Assembly (NCBI GenBank): GCA_019915015.1 | Contig: JAHBBC010000001.1 | Coordinates: 4,154,001 to 4,218,000, forward strand | DNA from: Auriscalpium vulgare | Taxonomy: Eukaryota; Basidiomycota; Agaricomycetes; Russulales; Auriscalpiaceae | DNA: 64,000 nt | Direction: 5' to 3' | Shown: piece after piece, positions 1-12,889 of the stretch | Layout of the letters: the number at the start of each line of letters is the position of its first letter | Numbering within the stretch: the first letter of the stretch is position 1 | Notes under the pieces: generated by a model | Databases searched by the model: none | Seen by the model: only the letters and a program-made list of their open reading frames with translations | Told to the model about the DNA's origin: nothing | Translations under genes and position numbers: made by a program

Positions 1-70
1 GCAAGGCTGCCGCAGCACTCGAGCGTACATTGTAACAACGCGTACAATACATACTGAAACCTCGGGAGGC

Positions 71-3000
71 TTATTGAAACAAGGCATCTGTGCTGAAATC
101 ATTGTCCTCTTCATCAGAATCTGGTATGCTCTCGTCCCTAGCCTGACCTGCACTGACTCCGACAGCAGGGTTCCGACGTGCAGGAAGCTGAGCTTCCTCC
201 GCGAGGACATCAGATAAAATTGCAGACCTCAGGTTGATGTGAGGCATCTTGATGAAAGCATTGGCAGGTTCGTACGGTTCTGCCAGGTCTTCACCTTGAA
301 CGTCATTGTCGTCATTGTCGTCTTCTTCGTCCGACATCGGTGCGGGTGCGTTTTCTGAAGAGGGGAATACCTTCTTTTCGATGTTGTAGAACTTGACCGA
401 AGGGAATTGATTAGTGTGCGCGCGCACCTGCTCGAATGGTTGGAACACTGTGTACTTCAATAAAGAACGGAGGTTGCTTACCTTGCTCTTAGACATGTGG
501 TACTGTCGGACTTGAGTCATTGCAGACATGTTATGCACGGATAGCCGATTCCTATGCTTTGGAGTAAGCCATGTGAATGTAGAGCCAGTCCGTTCATCGG
601 GCATGGAGTTGACTCGGACGGAATACAGTTTGATAGCGAGATGCTATTCATGACAGCATCAGTCGGCAGCGCTCGGTGAATCATACGGACACGAACACGT
701 ACCGGAAGGATGTGCACATTATCAGAGCCAACACGGCCCTTCCACCACTTAAGGACCGCCTGCGGAACCGTATCGTCGAGCGGATGATCGAATGGGAACT
801 GGTGTCGAGCATAGGCTAGAGTTTCCCTGTGAAGTTGGGCTGTAAATGATTTCCCTTTTTTTGCCCACTTCAAGAATGCCTTCTTATGGCCATGAACGAT
901 CTCTTTCTCTCCGATGTTGGCTAAGAAGCGGACAACGGACTCGAAAATTGATGGATGCCGAACACCAATGAGTGTCACCTTCTCGCCTTCCGGTAGCCAC
1001 AGGTCCGACGTGATAAGATCTGATTGATGCACACATAAGACAGCGACGAGATGCAAGCAAAAGAATGGCTCTAACCAGGGTTCAGATATGCTGCAGCAAG
1101 GTATGCATTATTAGCTATGTTGCCATCCAGAAAGAGTTGGCGATGTCGCGCATTGAGGATGCCGCGGATGGCGTTCGCGACCTCAGCGTCAAAATACAGC
1201 CTAGGATTTTGAAAGGCGTCCTCTGTTGCACGAATAACAGCATGCCAGAATATATAGACGTCGGCAGCAGTCGCCTCCAGAGCCTCCAGGCAGGCTAATG
1301 CCTTTGTTGCAGGCAAAGTGGCCGCGATGAACTGGGAGAGACCAGACTCGAACTTGAATGTCTGGTGATCATCCGGTGCAGGCTGAAAATACTCAGCAAT
1401 TTCCTGCGAATGTTGTCAGCAAGTCATTTCGTCTAGTCGATCCATCAATTGTACCTCATAAAGTCCGTTAGGCGATTCACGGATGACTTTCTTGATCGCA
1501 GCTGAGGACCGATGGACAGAGCGAGCAGAGAGCGGGATTGTTGCGAATCTCGTCTTTCCGATAGCCTCCAGGCCGCGTCCTGTCTTTAGTTTTTCACGAG
1601 CTTTCTTGAGGGCTGCATGTCCAGCGTGCGAGGTATGAAATAATGTTATTGTCTGCCGCACCACACGGATGATCTGGTTGCGGATTAGATCTGATTAATG
1701 CTGGTAGTGTGGACGTTTGCGCACCGGTTTGAAAACATCAATGAGATTAATCTCAAGGATTGTGCGATTCAAGTGATGGCAAACATCCGCAAGATTGAGC
1801 GCAGTGGGCATGAGGGCCAGAATTGCAATGGAACGCGAGGCTCGCGTGTTACCCGTGCTATCACATGTCAGGCCGGAAAACCTGGACGGACCGATGGCAT
1901 TGACAATCTGCGCGAAGTTGTTAGAAATTGCTGAAGTAGTTAAGTTCCAATGCCCACGCACCGGACTTGCGACATTCTCAACAATCCAAGGTGCAGTGTG
2001 CGACTCGGAAGTTGCCTCCCGTGTGTCCATCAAGTATACTTCACGGTCTGAGGTCGAGACGTGTACAGTCCAGTAGGACTCACGACCTGTCGAAGTTCCG
2101 CCGTCATAGGAGAGAGTGAGGTCTTCCTGACCTTGCAGATACTTGAGTTGCTCCCGGCGGACCCACGATGCTTCGTTTACGATGCCTTCATATTCGAGCT
2201 TGTCTCTGGTTGAAGGTGCATATGATGGTAAGGCAATCTCAAGCATCTCCTTCCACTCCGGGCGCGAGACGATATATGTTGGCAAACCCGCGACGCATAT
2301 GAGTTTAAGAATGGCAAGGTCGAGCTTTCTGTGACGCTCGAGCTTCCCAAGCGCCTTTGCTTGCCGAAAGAACGCATGTGTCGCGGCGCCTGCATCTTGC
2401 TTCTCCCCATCTTGTCCAATTCCATCTTGAGCTCCTAGTTCCTTCGCAACCATCATGGATCCTTTCGAATTGGTGAGCTCCTGGACCTGCGCAGACAGTG
2501 CCTTTCCAGCTGAATGTATGTGCACTTTCTCCCGCAGCTCTGAGGACAGCTTGGGGCAGTCCTTTGCATGACGAACGACTCGGATCAACGCTCGATGTCG
2601 GAAAGTATGATGGCAAGGGTTATCAGGACCTCCGACACAGCGCCAGAGCAGCGTAGTTGGATTGTCGCGGCGATAGCAAGCCTCGGTGAGAGCGTCCATC
2701 AGAGGATCCGGCGGCCGTCCTCCCCGGCGCGCATCCTTCTTCGGCTGCACCCATTTGACAAGGTCACCAGGGTTAAGCTCAATCTCCATGTCGCTCCCAT
2801 CTTCTTCCCCCATCTCGTTCACATACGGAGCTGCGCCGTCCGCAACTCCTTCGGCATCTGATTTCTGTTCATCGAGCTGCTGGTCTTGCAGTACCGGTGA
2901 ACTACTAGGCTGCTTGTGCGTAGCGACTGTGTTTCCGCCCGAACGCTTTGCAACCTGTAAGCAAAGCTTCTGTTACTTACTGCTGTCGCGCGCTGACAAC

Positions 3001-4588
3001 CTCTTTGGGCACTTACAGTTGACGTTCCAGCAATATGCAGATTCAACGGCGCCGGTTTGAAGACCTCGTCCCACTGCTGCTTGCTCCCCGCATTGCCGGA
3101 ACTCTCCGCCGGTTCCTTTCCTTTCGAAGCGGCATTTTTCTTCGTGCGTTTGGCTGGCACGGTGAGTGGCGTGACATTGGTGGCTACACTCAGTCGCCTC
3201 TTAACGACGCCTTCTAGACTCAATAACTGCGGCTTCGTGAACGCCGATGTGTGCGCACTTGCCCGTATAAGCATGCCAGGCGCTAGCATATTGGACTTGT
3301 ATTTGAGACTGTCCTGCACTGTCGGTGAGTCGAGTCCGCAAGTAAGTGAAGCTGAGCGCGCACTGACCATGTCACGTAGGTAACACATTATGTCAGCAAG
3401 GTGTCGAATGCGTTGCACGACACAGTCTGTATCCGAGAGGAGATGGATGTCGTCGGGGATGAGATGGTGAGCAAGAGAATTGTGGCTGAGGACAGAGCAG
3501 GAGAAGCTGTCGAGCTGTGGGGTGCATGGTAACACGTTGAGTGAAAGCGGCCCAGTCGCTCCGTGTTGTCCTAACCACCATTCTATCATCTCCAACAGCT
3601 CGCGGGGCGGCTTCCGTCCAAGAGAATCAGCATAGAAAGCCGTGTGTGGCTCTACGCTGATCGCAACGGACACCCAGTGATTTGTCTCGTGTACGGCTGC
3701 TGGCAAGAGCACATCCGCGCCATCGATCCGCACCCCGATCGTCATTCCAACCTCCTTGAGTGATCCATCTTGCAGCTGCGAGCCAGCCAATCGTAGGGGA
3801 GTGATGCCGCGCATTGATTGGTAAGATGTTCCGCTAGCATTGAGTCGTGCGCGGTTGCGGTACGTGTCAATGAGCTTGACTGATGCCGCACTCGGCAGTA
3901 TACATGCCGGCTTGCCTTGTCTTTGCAGACGATGACCTAGCAGCATCCCCAGCTGATCCATATGCTCCGCCGCCAGCCAACGCCGACCACAGTACGATGT
4001 AAGCGTCTTTGGATCGACGCCCATCGTCGTTGGGAGGGGTACGTCCCATGGCCAGTCGTCGAGGAGTGCTGACGTGTCTGCAGCAAGGGACTTCACCTCG
4101 TCGTTGAGCAAGCCCTCGGTCCAAGTCTTCAACCACGCAGTGGCCAGAGAAAGGCGCGCCTTGGCAGCGAGTATGCGCCGGACCTCGTACCAGTAGGTGA
4201 GAACCCACATCGGGGTTTTGAGTGTTTGTTGAGTGACCGACTCTTGAACAGGATAGCCCAGGCAAGCATAGCCTGTCTCTAGGGCGGGGATGACGCGGTT
4301 TTGCAGGATTTCCAACACCTCGGTGTGCGGCGGCATCGGCCTAGAGAGCAGGACCATTGCATTTGCGGCCGTTATGAAGCTTTGGCCCTTCGAGAAGAGT
4401 GTGCTCTGCTGGAGCAGAGACGGCGCGTTCGCCTCCGGTGGGACAGGGAAATTTTGGATATCGGCATTGCGCAGGGCTGGTGTGGGTAGTAGGACATGTT
4501 TAATGTCGTCGGGAATGGGTATTCTTTTGAGGATATCACCCAGAGTTTGAAATGAGTCGATGTCGTGGATGACCTCGTCGTCCGCCAT
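71..4588 (-). CDS. Ulp1-protease / BED / hAT transposase fusion
   Basis: One multi-exon transposase gene. The first exon (from 4588) encodes a Ulp1/SUMO-protease-like domain with candidate catalytic residues His about 304 (motif NHWVSVAI), Asp about 321 (YADSLG), Gln about 357 and Cys about 364 (QLDSFSCSV). An intron starting GTAAGT just before 3016 and ending near 2955 joins it in frame to the next exon, so protease and transposase form one protein. Downstream lie a BED-like Cys/His cluster (LWRCVGGPDNPC...H), the hAT core (LSYDGGTSTGRESYWTVH, then GLTCDSTGN) and, after further introns, YLAAAYLNPG and the hAT dimerisation end (TWLTPKHRNRLSVHNMSAMT). The tail is very acidic. The ATG at 4588 is the first Met of the protease ORF. 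It presumably cuts and pastes its own element in the nucleus; the protease may act on SUMO-like conjugates (inference). Exon borders between 71 and 1695 are approximate and I did not find the element's termini. Confidence 0.8.
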
Positions 4589-4611
4589 TTGACAGTTTTG
4601 AGGGTTGGCAA

Positions 4612-5221
4612 AATGTGCTAGGCCAGTGTCGAAGGTGAAGATTGCGCCCTCATTTAGTCACTCACTACGGAGTGTAAATGTCGATCACAGCAACGGGTCG
4701 ATCATACACACGTTGCTGCATACAACACTCTTGCAACTATCCCATGCCGAGGCGGGATGTGTCTAATACCTCCTTAAACATCCGCGTAGCATTGCACAAC
4801 CACCTTACGACTGCCGGCCATGTCTGCGTGCGAGGCTGCGAGCCTCATGGCTCATGGGCCGGCGCCGGGCGCCGGAGGGGCCGACACACATCACGTGCTG
4901 GAGGTATTGTACCGGGTATATTGGGGCCCAGGGCAGGGCAGGTATGGTACCGGTACTATACAGGTACATTACCGGGGAAAAACGTTTTCGGGGAAAAACT
5001 CAGGTTTTTCCCGCAACGCTATCGCGAATCGTCGTCAAGCAGACTGGCTTGCCACATCTTAGGCATGAGGGAATCATTGCGTTCCATTTCGTAGTATTGG
5101 TATATGACGCACATGTCATGTTCGAACAGTAATATTTCCTCCTGCATCGGGGCGACAAAATGGCCACACTTGCGAGGTCGCAACACACTCAGCATCTGTA
5201 CAATTTATGGCTTGCCTCAAC
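4612..5221. other. Non-coding stretch beside the hAT gene, with palindromes
   Basis: No credible gene. It holds a GC-rich palindrome near 4858-4876 (GGGCCGGCGCCGGGCGCC), several GGTACCGGTAC-like units at 4905-4975, and a perfect hairpin, GGGAAAAAC (4991-4999) facing GTTTTTCCC (5004-5012). These could be subterminal or terminal sequence of the neighbouring DNA transposon, but no matching left end is visible in the window. Confidence 0.4.
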
Positions 5222-8200
5222 TCATGCAATCACAATAGCCCTCGTCCTGGAACCGCCGAAGCTATCTAAAGCAAACTTGACATTCTCGAGGGTGGCCGTG
5301 CGCGCGATGAGCTCCTCTCGAAGAGCAGACAGGCTGGGATCTTCTGCCAAATAGCGATTGCATCGATCGGCGGCATCGGGAGCGGAGAGCTTGAGCTGTT
5401 CGAGCAGGTATGGACGGATGTCGGCTGCCATTCTGTCAAGTAAATCTATCAGCGATTCGCAAATGCATCATTGTACAGAACTGGTACGTACCCTTTGAGA
5501 AACTTGCAGTCGATTGTTGCTGGGATGTAGTCGATGATCCGCTGAGTATCGGGTCAGCGCTTGGCAGATGCGAGCAAGCAACTTGTCTACCTTGTATGCT
5601 GCCTGGAAGTAGCTGCGCACTTCTGCCATGACATTCATCTCAATATCGAACTCGTCCGGCTTGTTCAGCCGCTTCAGGTCCTCACTGTGCAAGCCTGGGT
5701 ATCCGTTTTCCGCCAGTAGCGCCAGCAACCTGGCCAGGCGAGCAGGGTCTGCAGCGGGGGAACGCATTTTGCGGGCGGGTGCGCCGGTATGAACAGTATC
5801 TGAGTCGGATGAGGATGTCGGTGTCGAGGGTGGCGAATCCAAGGGATTGCTCGAGCGTGCTGATCGGTATTGCATCAGCCAAGCATCCCGAGTGGACTGA
5901 TGTCTGCGCGTGTTCTGTGTGAACGGCGTGCGCTCCATTTCGAGGATGTGCTCAATGAAGGGCATGCAGCTTTCGGAGTGCTTCTTGACAAAATTCGCGA
6001 TGTGAACACTACAGGCGGGGAGTAAGTGGCCGTGCGTGGGTACATCCCATCGAGAAACGCACCGCATCTGACTGTGCAAGTAATCCCAGCGGCCAAAGTC
6101 CTTCTCCACACACTCCAGAAGAACATCTAGAGTCTGGTCACGGACACGCCTGAAGCATGCCTTCGCAGCGTCCGACCATTGTTGTTGGAATTCAACGACG
6201 AGTTTGACTTTGGAGGCGAACGGCACGTTGTCCGGCAGCTCTCGCGTGATGGACCTGGCAAGTGTCGTCAAAAATCAATAGAAGCCAGCATAGCACAGGA
6301 CTCACTTGTTGATGTGTGTGCGGATTTCATCTAGATAAATCATTTGACATTGGGATCCTGACAAGTCAACGTCGCAGTCATCCTCATCGTCCTCTAGGCG
6401 ATTCTGGAAGTTTTTGATTTCGCTCTTTCGCGTCTTTTTCTCGCTGGTCAGGAAAGGCACATAAAACGGAGATGTCGCGGCGATGTCTTCCTTGAACTGG
6501 ACGAAGATTTGACGGCTGTCCTGAATCAGCACCTCAGACCCTTGACTGCCCTTGACAAAGTCACTAAACCCATCGTTCAGATCCGTCATGAGGCTGAGAA
6601 GAACGTCAATGATAGCATGCGTCATTTAGGTAGGTGTGGTGTGGGCTTACTTGCGCATATGCTCCCTCGGATCATCCTTCATGGCCACGGGCAGCTTTCT
6701 CAAGCTCTCCGAGCATATTTCTAATTCATGAGTTGCTGCTTCGCTAAGCTTTGGTAGCCTAGACGCCATGGTGATTCAGTAAGGTCACGAAACAAAGCAG
6801 CACGGAAGTTTCCCACGATTCTCGGATGATCTGAGCAAGAAGAGGGCTCAGCATCTTCGCCAAGTTCTTGATGCCAAAGCGAGATTTGTGTGTTGACCTG
6901 CACCAGGGGTCGGTTGTCTCGAAAAACTCCATTTCCACTTGTCGGGCTTCGGCGGCTGTTATGCCTCTTTCACGCTCGTCGTCGTCAGGCTGACGGGTGC
7001 AGAAATAGCCATGGAGCAAGGGTTTCTTGCGACCTTCAATAACTTCCAACCATAACTCGCGGGACTTTGAGCCCTTTGAGATGACGTCTGCCTTTGTGAG
7101 CACGCCTGAAAACGGAGAGTCAGAGAGGAGCGCAGTTTGCGACAGGGGGCATCCAACCTATGGTCCGCTTTCCATCTGGGTCAGCCTGCCTCGCGAGTGT
7201 CAAAGCTTTTTGGTTCTCGAGATCATCTGTCGGTAAGAAGATCAGGAGATTAGTCGATAAAGCGAGAGATGAGGGATGTTGACGAACCAGACATGGGGAG
7301 GGTGACCAAGATGAGCGTGTTGCCTTGGACGTGATCAACGACCAGGGACTCCACGAGCTTCACCAGGTGAGCTTCTTCATTCTGGATAAGACCTGATAAC
7401 CGATGAACTCGGGTTTGCGTCCATGAGCCGAGCGACTCACCCGGGAGGTCGATGAATGACAGATCCGTAAGCTCTGGTCCTTCCAAGTCCACGCATACCA
7501 CATTGCGAGAGAATGAGCGGGCCTGGGAGCTCGGGATGCCAGCCTTCAGGTGATCCGCGGACATGCCGAGCACGGTCTGCAAGCTGACTTCTTCGTTCAA
7601 GACCGCAAATTGCGCGCGACGCAGAGCCAATTCGACGTCTTCTTTGTCAGTGATGACATCACCGAAGGGAACTTGCATGACCGTGTTCTGTTGGCATTGG
7701 ATGGTTGGGATTGTGTGCTATAGTGCGGTATGGTCACGAAAGGACTTGCCAGTCTCTGGTCTCGGGAGTCATATTCCCAGCGAATGCTGACCTGACATGC
7801 CCACTCTGTATTCGAGCGAGACATGCGGCATTCCATCGGGCACCGCGTACACAGCCCACTGTCCCGAGGAACGCGTATCTAGAAGGCGGACGCTCAGTGA
7901 GCCACTGCGTCGAAGGTTGCTTTGATGCGAGGAATCAAGCATTCACCCCGGAGATGGCTTCCACGACACTACTCTTGCCTGTGAATCAAGTCTACATATG
8001 TCAGGTGAACTGCCGAGAAACACGAAACTACGCACCAGCAGACTGGTTGCCGATGACCACGACGCGCGGAACATCTAGGATGGCAGCCGCTCTGCTCGCA
8101 AGTCAGTACATACAACTGACAGCAACCCTGTCTGTCATCGCGCACCCAACCGATGTGAGGGTGTGAGCTAGTTCGAGTAACGAACGCGTTGTGTCCGCGT

Positions 8201-8231
8201 AGTCGCTATGGGAGATTTGCGAGTCGTTCAT
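5222..8231 (-). CDS. Dynamin/Mx-like large GTPase, copy 1
   Basis: Dynamin-superfamily GTPase built from about ten short exons. The start ATG (8231) opens MNDSQISHSDYADTTRS, matching the N-termini of the two downstream paralogues. GTPase motifs are the P-loop (GNQSAG / GKSSVVEAISG, split by an intron), the Cys-rich switch I segment, DLPG (LSFIDLPG) and TKAD (GVLTKADVISKGS). The paralogous motif HGYFCTRQPDDDERERG follows G4. The middle/stalk region lies at about 5600-6700 and a short GED-like end at 5222-5431. There is no PH or transmembrane segment, so it resembles Mx or classical fungal dynamin-like proteins that self-assemble on membranes. First of three tandem, same-strand copies. The membrane target is unknown. 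Exon coordinates are approximate. Confidence 0.85.
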
Positions 8232-8798
8232 GGTGATACACCAAGTTTGAATGAGCTGAGGTGGGGTTTTCGGGTGGATGGCGATGACCAGAGCTGATCA
8301 GGAGGAGGGTATGAGCTACGGCGGGAAGGCATGGGGTTATCTTATAGCAGAGATTGCGATGCATGGTGCGCAGGACGATGACGGGAGGGAAGGTGAAGGA
8401 GGGTGAAGGCAGGAGGAAGCGTCTCGCGCGCAGCCAGATCCGCAGCCACGCACGACTAACGCACGACCATCACGGTACTGCGTAGGTACTGCGTACATGC
8501 AGAAGTTCCTCGCAACAGGAAAGCCTTTGCCTTGCGAATGTCATGGGAAGCGTACTCTGCGCACGCGCAGCACGGACTTCGTGACAGTGGGAGGGATACT
8601 ATGCGATAGGACTCCACGGTCACGTCCATGGCAGGTAACGTGTCCAGCCTCGCGTTGAGAATGTATGTATAGGTATGAGTCCTTCAGCCCAGGTTTCCAG
8701 TCGCCCATTCACTCGTAGAAGAGTAACAGAGGCCGATATCCAACGTCAGCAAACTCGCTGTGTTTCGGCTTGCACAAGTGGGCTCAAAACAGTCTCAT
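8232..8798. other. Intergenic spacer between dynamin copies 1 and 2
   Basis: About 570 bp with no coding signal I can support. It must hold the promoter of copy 1 (reading left) and the 3' end of copy 2. I see no repeat or RNA gene in it. Confidence 0.5.
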
Positions 8799-11700
8799 TC
8801 ACTGTTTTTTGTGTGACATTGAAAAATTATCTAGCTCGTCCTTGACGGCCTTCAGAGTTGTCTTCTGGGACAGGAGTTCCTGGCGCCGAGCCACCGTGTT
8901 ATCGTCCTCTGCGAAATAGTATTCGCAACGTGACGAAGCGCTTTCGTCAGTGAGGCAGAGCTGCTCTCGTAGGAAGATTCTCAGGTCGACCGGAATTCTG
9001 GATCGTGGTCATGGTCAGTTTTTGCGTGCGCGGGCTGCAGCACCCGCTTACCCTTTAACAAAGAAGGTATCGATGAACATAGGGATCGTGTCGATGATCC
9101 TCTGCTCGCAGATTAGCCATAGTCGAACAGGAAGCTCCAGAATAGTATGAAGACACGCACCTTGTAAGATACTTGGAAATAGCTGCGAACCTCTGCCATG
9201 ACCATCATCTCGGTATCGTACTCGTCAGGCTTGTGGAGCATCTGTAGGTCAGCGGCGGTCAAGCCTTGGAAGCCGAGGGATGCCAGAGCTGCCAACGCGA
9301 CGGCCTGCTTCTCCTCCTTGCTCACATCATCAGGCTGACGCTGGTTTTTGGCAAGTGCAATGGTACTCGATTCAAAGCCTTTCGTACCACTTGCATGCAG
9401 AACATCCATTAGGGCTATTGTTTTCTTCGCCCGCGCGCCGCGGTACACAGAGAGCCACTTGTCGCGGCAGGTTTGGTAGTAATGCCCGTTTTGAGTGAAC
9501 GGCGAGCGCTCCGCTTCCAAAAAGCCATCGATGAAGAATTCAGTCTTGAGGTAGCGTTTTTGAATCAAGGCATCGACGTGAGATCTTTCAAAAGGCCCGA
9601 AATCGGGGACATGAACAAATGCTCGGATATCGTTGGAGATAAGGCACACCTCATGTGAGAATGCAGCAAAAGCCAACGACCGAAAATCTCGTCGACCCGC
9701 GCTCGTAGTACAGCCGTGACTACACCGCGGACATCGTTGAGACAGGTCTTTGCGAGCTCGGTCCATTCTTCTTGAAACTCTCGAATGAGAACCTCTTTGG
9801 CACGGAACGGCACGTTGTTGGGGAGTTCGCGCGCGATGGACCTGTCGCTCAAGATGTAAGCTCTTCAGTTCAAGTATCTTACAAAGTGGCCTACCCTGTG
9901 ATCTGGGTCCTCACATCATCGAGATATATCGACTGGCTCACACGGGCACCATCTTGGTTTGGAGAACCAGCTTCTAGGGCATCCGCTTCATCGTCGTCTG
10001 TTTCATCGTCATCCCGTCCTTGCGCCTCAGCCTCCAGCTCCGCCTCCGCTTCTGCCTCTCGCTCGCTAGCGATATCACTGTCTTCCTCATATTCCTCATT
10101 ATTTTCATCCCCCGGGGGTGCCTCCTCTTCGGACGAATCTTCCGAGGAATCATCACTGTATGGCTCATGTGTCTCCGGCTGTGGACGTGCGGTAGATGGA
10201 TTTCCGTTCGTATTCGAGGCAACCGGCGGGCGGACCTGAGGATTTCCGACACCAACAGGCTTCACTGGCAATGTCTTCGAGCCATCAAGTGTTTTGTACT
10301 TCTTGTGATTGCTTTCGGTCGCGGACTCGTCCCGAGGACGTTTCCGGGGGTTTGTAAGCTCGCTTTGGTGCACGACCTCTATCGGCGAAGTAAAATGCCC
10401 TCGGCTCGGAACATCGACCATGTCCACGTCGACCGACTCGTTCGTGCGCGTGGCATCGTTCCGTAGAGCCTGGTCGTACTCTTTCTTCAGAAAAGGGATG
10501 TAGTCTGGCGCAGTGCTCCGGACCCTCCGCTTGAACTTTTCGAAGATGGTACGACTTCCTTGTATCATGGCGGTGTGCCCTTCGTTCCCTCTGACGTGAT
10601 CGTTGAACTGTTCGAAGAGCTCCGTGATGAGGCTAGATACAATTGCGCATCATCAAATTCAAGCTCTACAGGCTGGCAGTCGCGGCAAAGTCGACTCACT
10701 TTCGCATGTGCTCTGTCGGCTCATCGTCGATGGGCTCGGGCAGCGCCTGCAATTCAGCCGAGCACAATTTTAGATGCTGTGCCGTCTTCTTGCTAAGCAC
10801 GGGAAGCCTTGTGGATAACGAGTTAGCCAGAGCCGCAAGGGAGATCCTCATTGAACGTACGTGTCCTTAATAATCTTCGCCAACAACGGGCTGACGGTCT
10901 TCAACAGATTCCGGATTCCGAAGCGCTCTTTGGAAGACAGGGACCATGGCGTGTTCGTGGCAAAGTATGTTTCTTCGAACTGTCGCGCTTCTTCAGCCGT
11001 GATACCCTTGTCCCGCTCGTCGTCGTCAGGCTGGCGGGTGCAGAAATAGCCATGTGTAAGACGATGCTTCCGGCCCTCTATGACATCCATCCACAGGTCT
11101 CGAGACCGCGACCCCTTGCTAATGACATCAGGCTTCGTAAGAACACCTAAAAAAATAAGTGTACGTGGTGTATATGTGAGCATGAAAACGCACCGATTGT
11201 GCGCTTTCCTTTCGAATCCACTTGACGCGCCAGAGTCATGGCCCGTTGATTTTCAAGGTCGTCTATTCCAGGAGAATTCACACGAAGAGACAACGATTAT
11301 CAATAAGAGCACATACCAGTCATGGGGACGGTGACGAGAATCAGGGCGTTACCCTGTATATGGCTGACCACCAAGCTCTCGACCAACTTGACAAGATGGT
11401 CATTCTCATTCTGTATAAGGCCTGCCACGCGAGTGAGGCAGAGTCCGATTTTGGGACAAAGAAATGCAGAACGAACCGGGAAGATCAATGAACGAAAGGT
11501 CGGTCATGTCGGGGCCTTCGAGATCCACGCAGACGACGTTGCGCGAAAACGGCAGCGCGACCGATCCTGCAATCCCTTTCCTAAGGGATTTGTGAGACAT
11601 TGACAGGACCTTGTCTACCCCCACGTCCGGATGCAGCACGGCAAACTGTGCTCGGCGCAGCGCAAGCTCCACGAGGTTCTTGTCGTGCATTTCGTTGCCA

Positions 11701-12205
11701 AACTGCACCTCCGAAATTTCCTCAAGTGGTCTGTCCGTGCCATCAAATTCCCAACGGATGCTGACTTGGCACGACCAGGCGCCCTTGCGATACGCCATAC
11801 GACACTCCATTGGGCATCGCGTGCATGTTCCACTGTCACGTGGAACCGTGATCTGGAGAAGGTAAGAAAGGGCGCTATCATTCGGACTGAAAGCACTGCT
11901 TACACCGGACAATGCCTCGACGACGCTGCTTTTGCCTGTCGAGAGGAAGCTCAAGTTAGGCACAGTGCATACAAATATAGATGGGGGGACGACGCACCAG
12001 CACTTTGATTTCCTATGACGACAACGCGGGGCACGTCGAGAACAGCATGCGCGCTGTACATAAGCCATAAGTTGATCAGTTGGTATAGTGTCGGGATGTC
12101 GCCGTATAAACGTACGTACCCTATGGATGTCAGGCGCTGCACCAGCTGCAATAGTGCCTTTGTGGTAGCTGCATACTCGGTCTGCGAAAGTTGTGCACTT
12201 GTCAT
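8799..12205 (-). CDS. Dynamin/Mx-like large GTPase, copy 2
   Basis: Second tandem dynamin-family GTPase. The ATG at 12205 opens MTSAQLSQTEYAATTKALL, aligned with copies 1 and 3. Visible motifs are GKSSVVEALSG (P-loop exon near 11900-11940), TRCPMECRMAYRKGAWSC, DLEGPDMTDLSFIDLPG, TKPD (GVLTKPDVISKGSRSRDLW) and HGYFCTRQPDDDERDKG. A long acidic, Glu/Asp-rich insertion (about 9960-10240, with runs such as EDSSEEEAPPGDENNEEYEE) sits in the stalk region and is far larger than the equivalent loop of copies 1 and 3. The GED-like end stops at 8799. It has many introns of about 50 nt. Cellular role inferred only from the family: membrane-associated GTPase. Confidence 0.85.
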
Positions 12206-12798
12206 GTTCAACAGGGAAGCTAAAGCTGTGGCCCGGTGGCCGCGAGAAGGAACTTAGGAGGCAGGACCGTGCGCGCGCCGCGCGCCACGTCACGGTCGAC
12301 TCGGCTCGAGCGCTGTTCACGTGATGGTGTTACTGACGGCGCGCTGCGCCCGGCGCGGAGTCGACAGGACAACTGGATCTTGACAACACGCGGCGAACCA
12401 AGCTCGACGTCGCTGTTGTCATGGATTTGGTCACTACTACCATGGGCTCTGCTCGTCATCTGTCCGCCTTATCGAATTCCCACCGGATGCTAAGTCTGCA
12501 CGACCAGGCGCCCTCGCGATACACCATACGACACTCCATTACGATTCCTACGAATTGTTGCTTATGTCATCTACATACAGCATTTTTTTGACCCATGCAA
12601 CGACAGTCTGTGTCGCCTTTTTTGGAAGAATACTCCCACGCTACGTCTACTCACGCTTTACCCCTCCTCACTTTCACTCCACACAACATACACAAATGAT
12701 TGCCTACATACACCATTTATTAGACCATGCAACACATACAGAAGTTGCAGAACAGTAATGTTGGAAGAACTAAGCAGCACCAGACAAAAACATGATTC

Positions 12799-12818
12799 CA
12801 AAAAAAAAAAAAAAAAAA
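12799..12818. repeat. Poly(A) run
   Basis: An uninterrupted run of about 19 A residues directly left of the hairpin at 12836. Together they could mark a small retroposed or MITE-like insertion in the dynamin relic. Confidence 0.6.
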
Positions 12819-12835
12819 CACGCGGGCAGAAATAC

Positions 12836-12889
12836 GATGACATCACTCCGGGGTTTTGAATTACATTTAGAACCCGGAATGATGTCATC
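12836..12889. repeat. 54-bp inverted repeat
   Basis: Outer arms GATGACATCA and TGATGTCATC pair perfectly. Inner arms CCGGGGTT and AACCCGG also pair, around an AT-rich loop of about 15 nt. It lies inside the decayed dynamin copy and is the size of a degenerate foldback or MITE. No flanking target duplication was identified. Confidence 0.7.
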
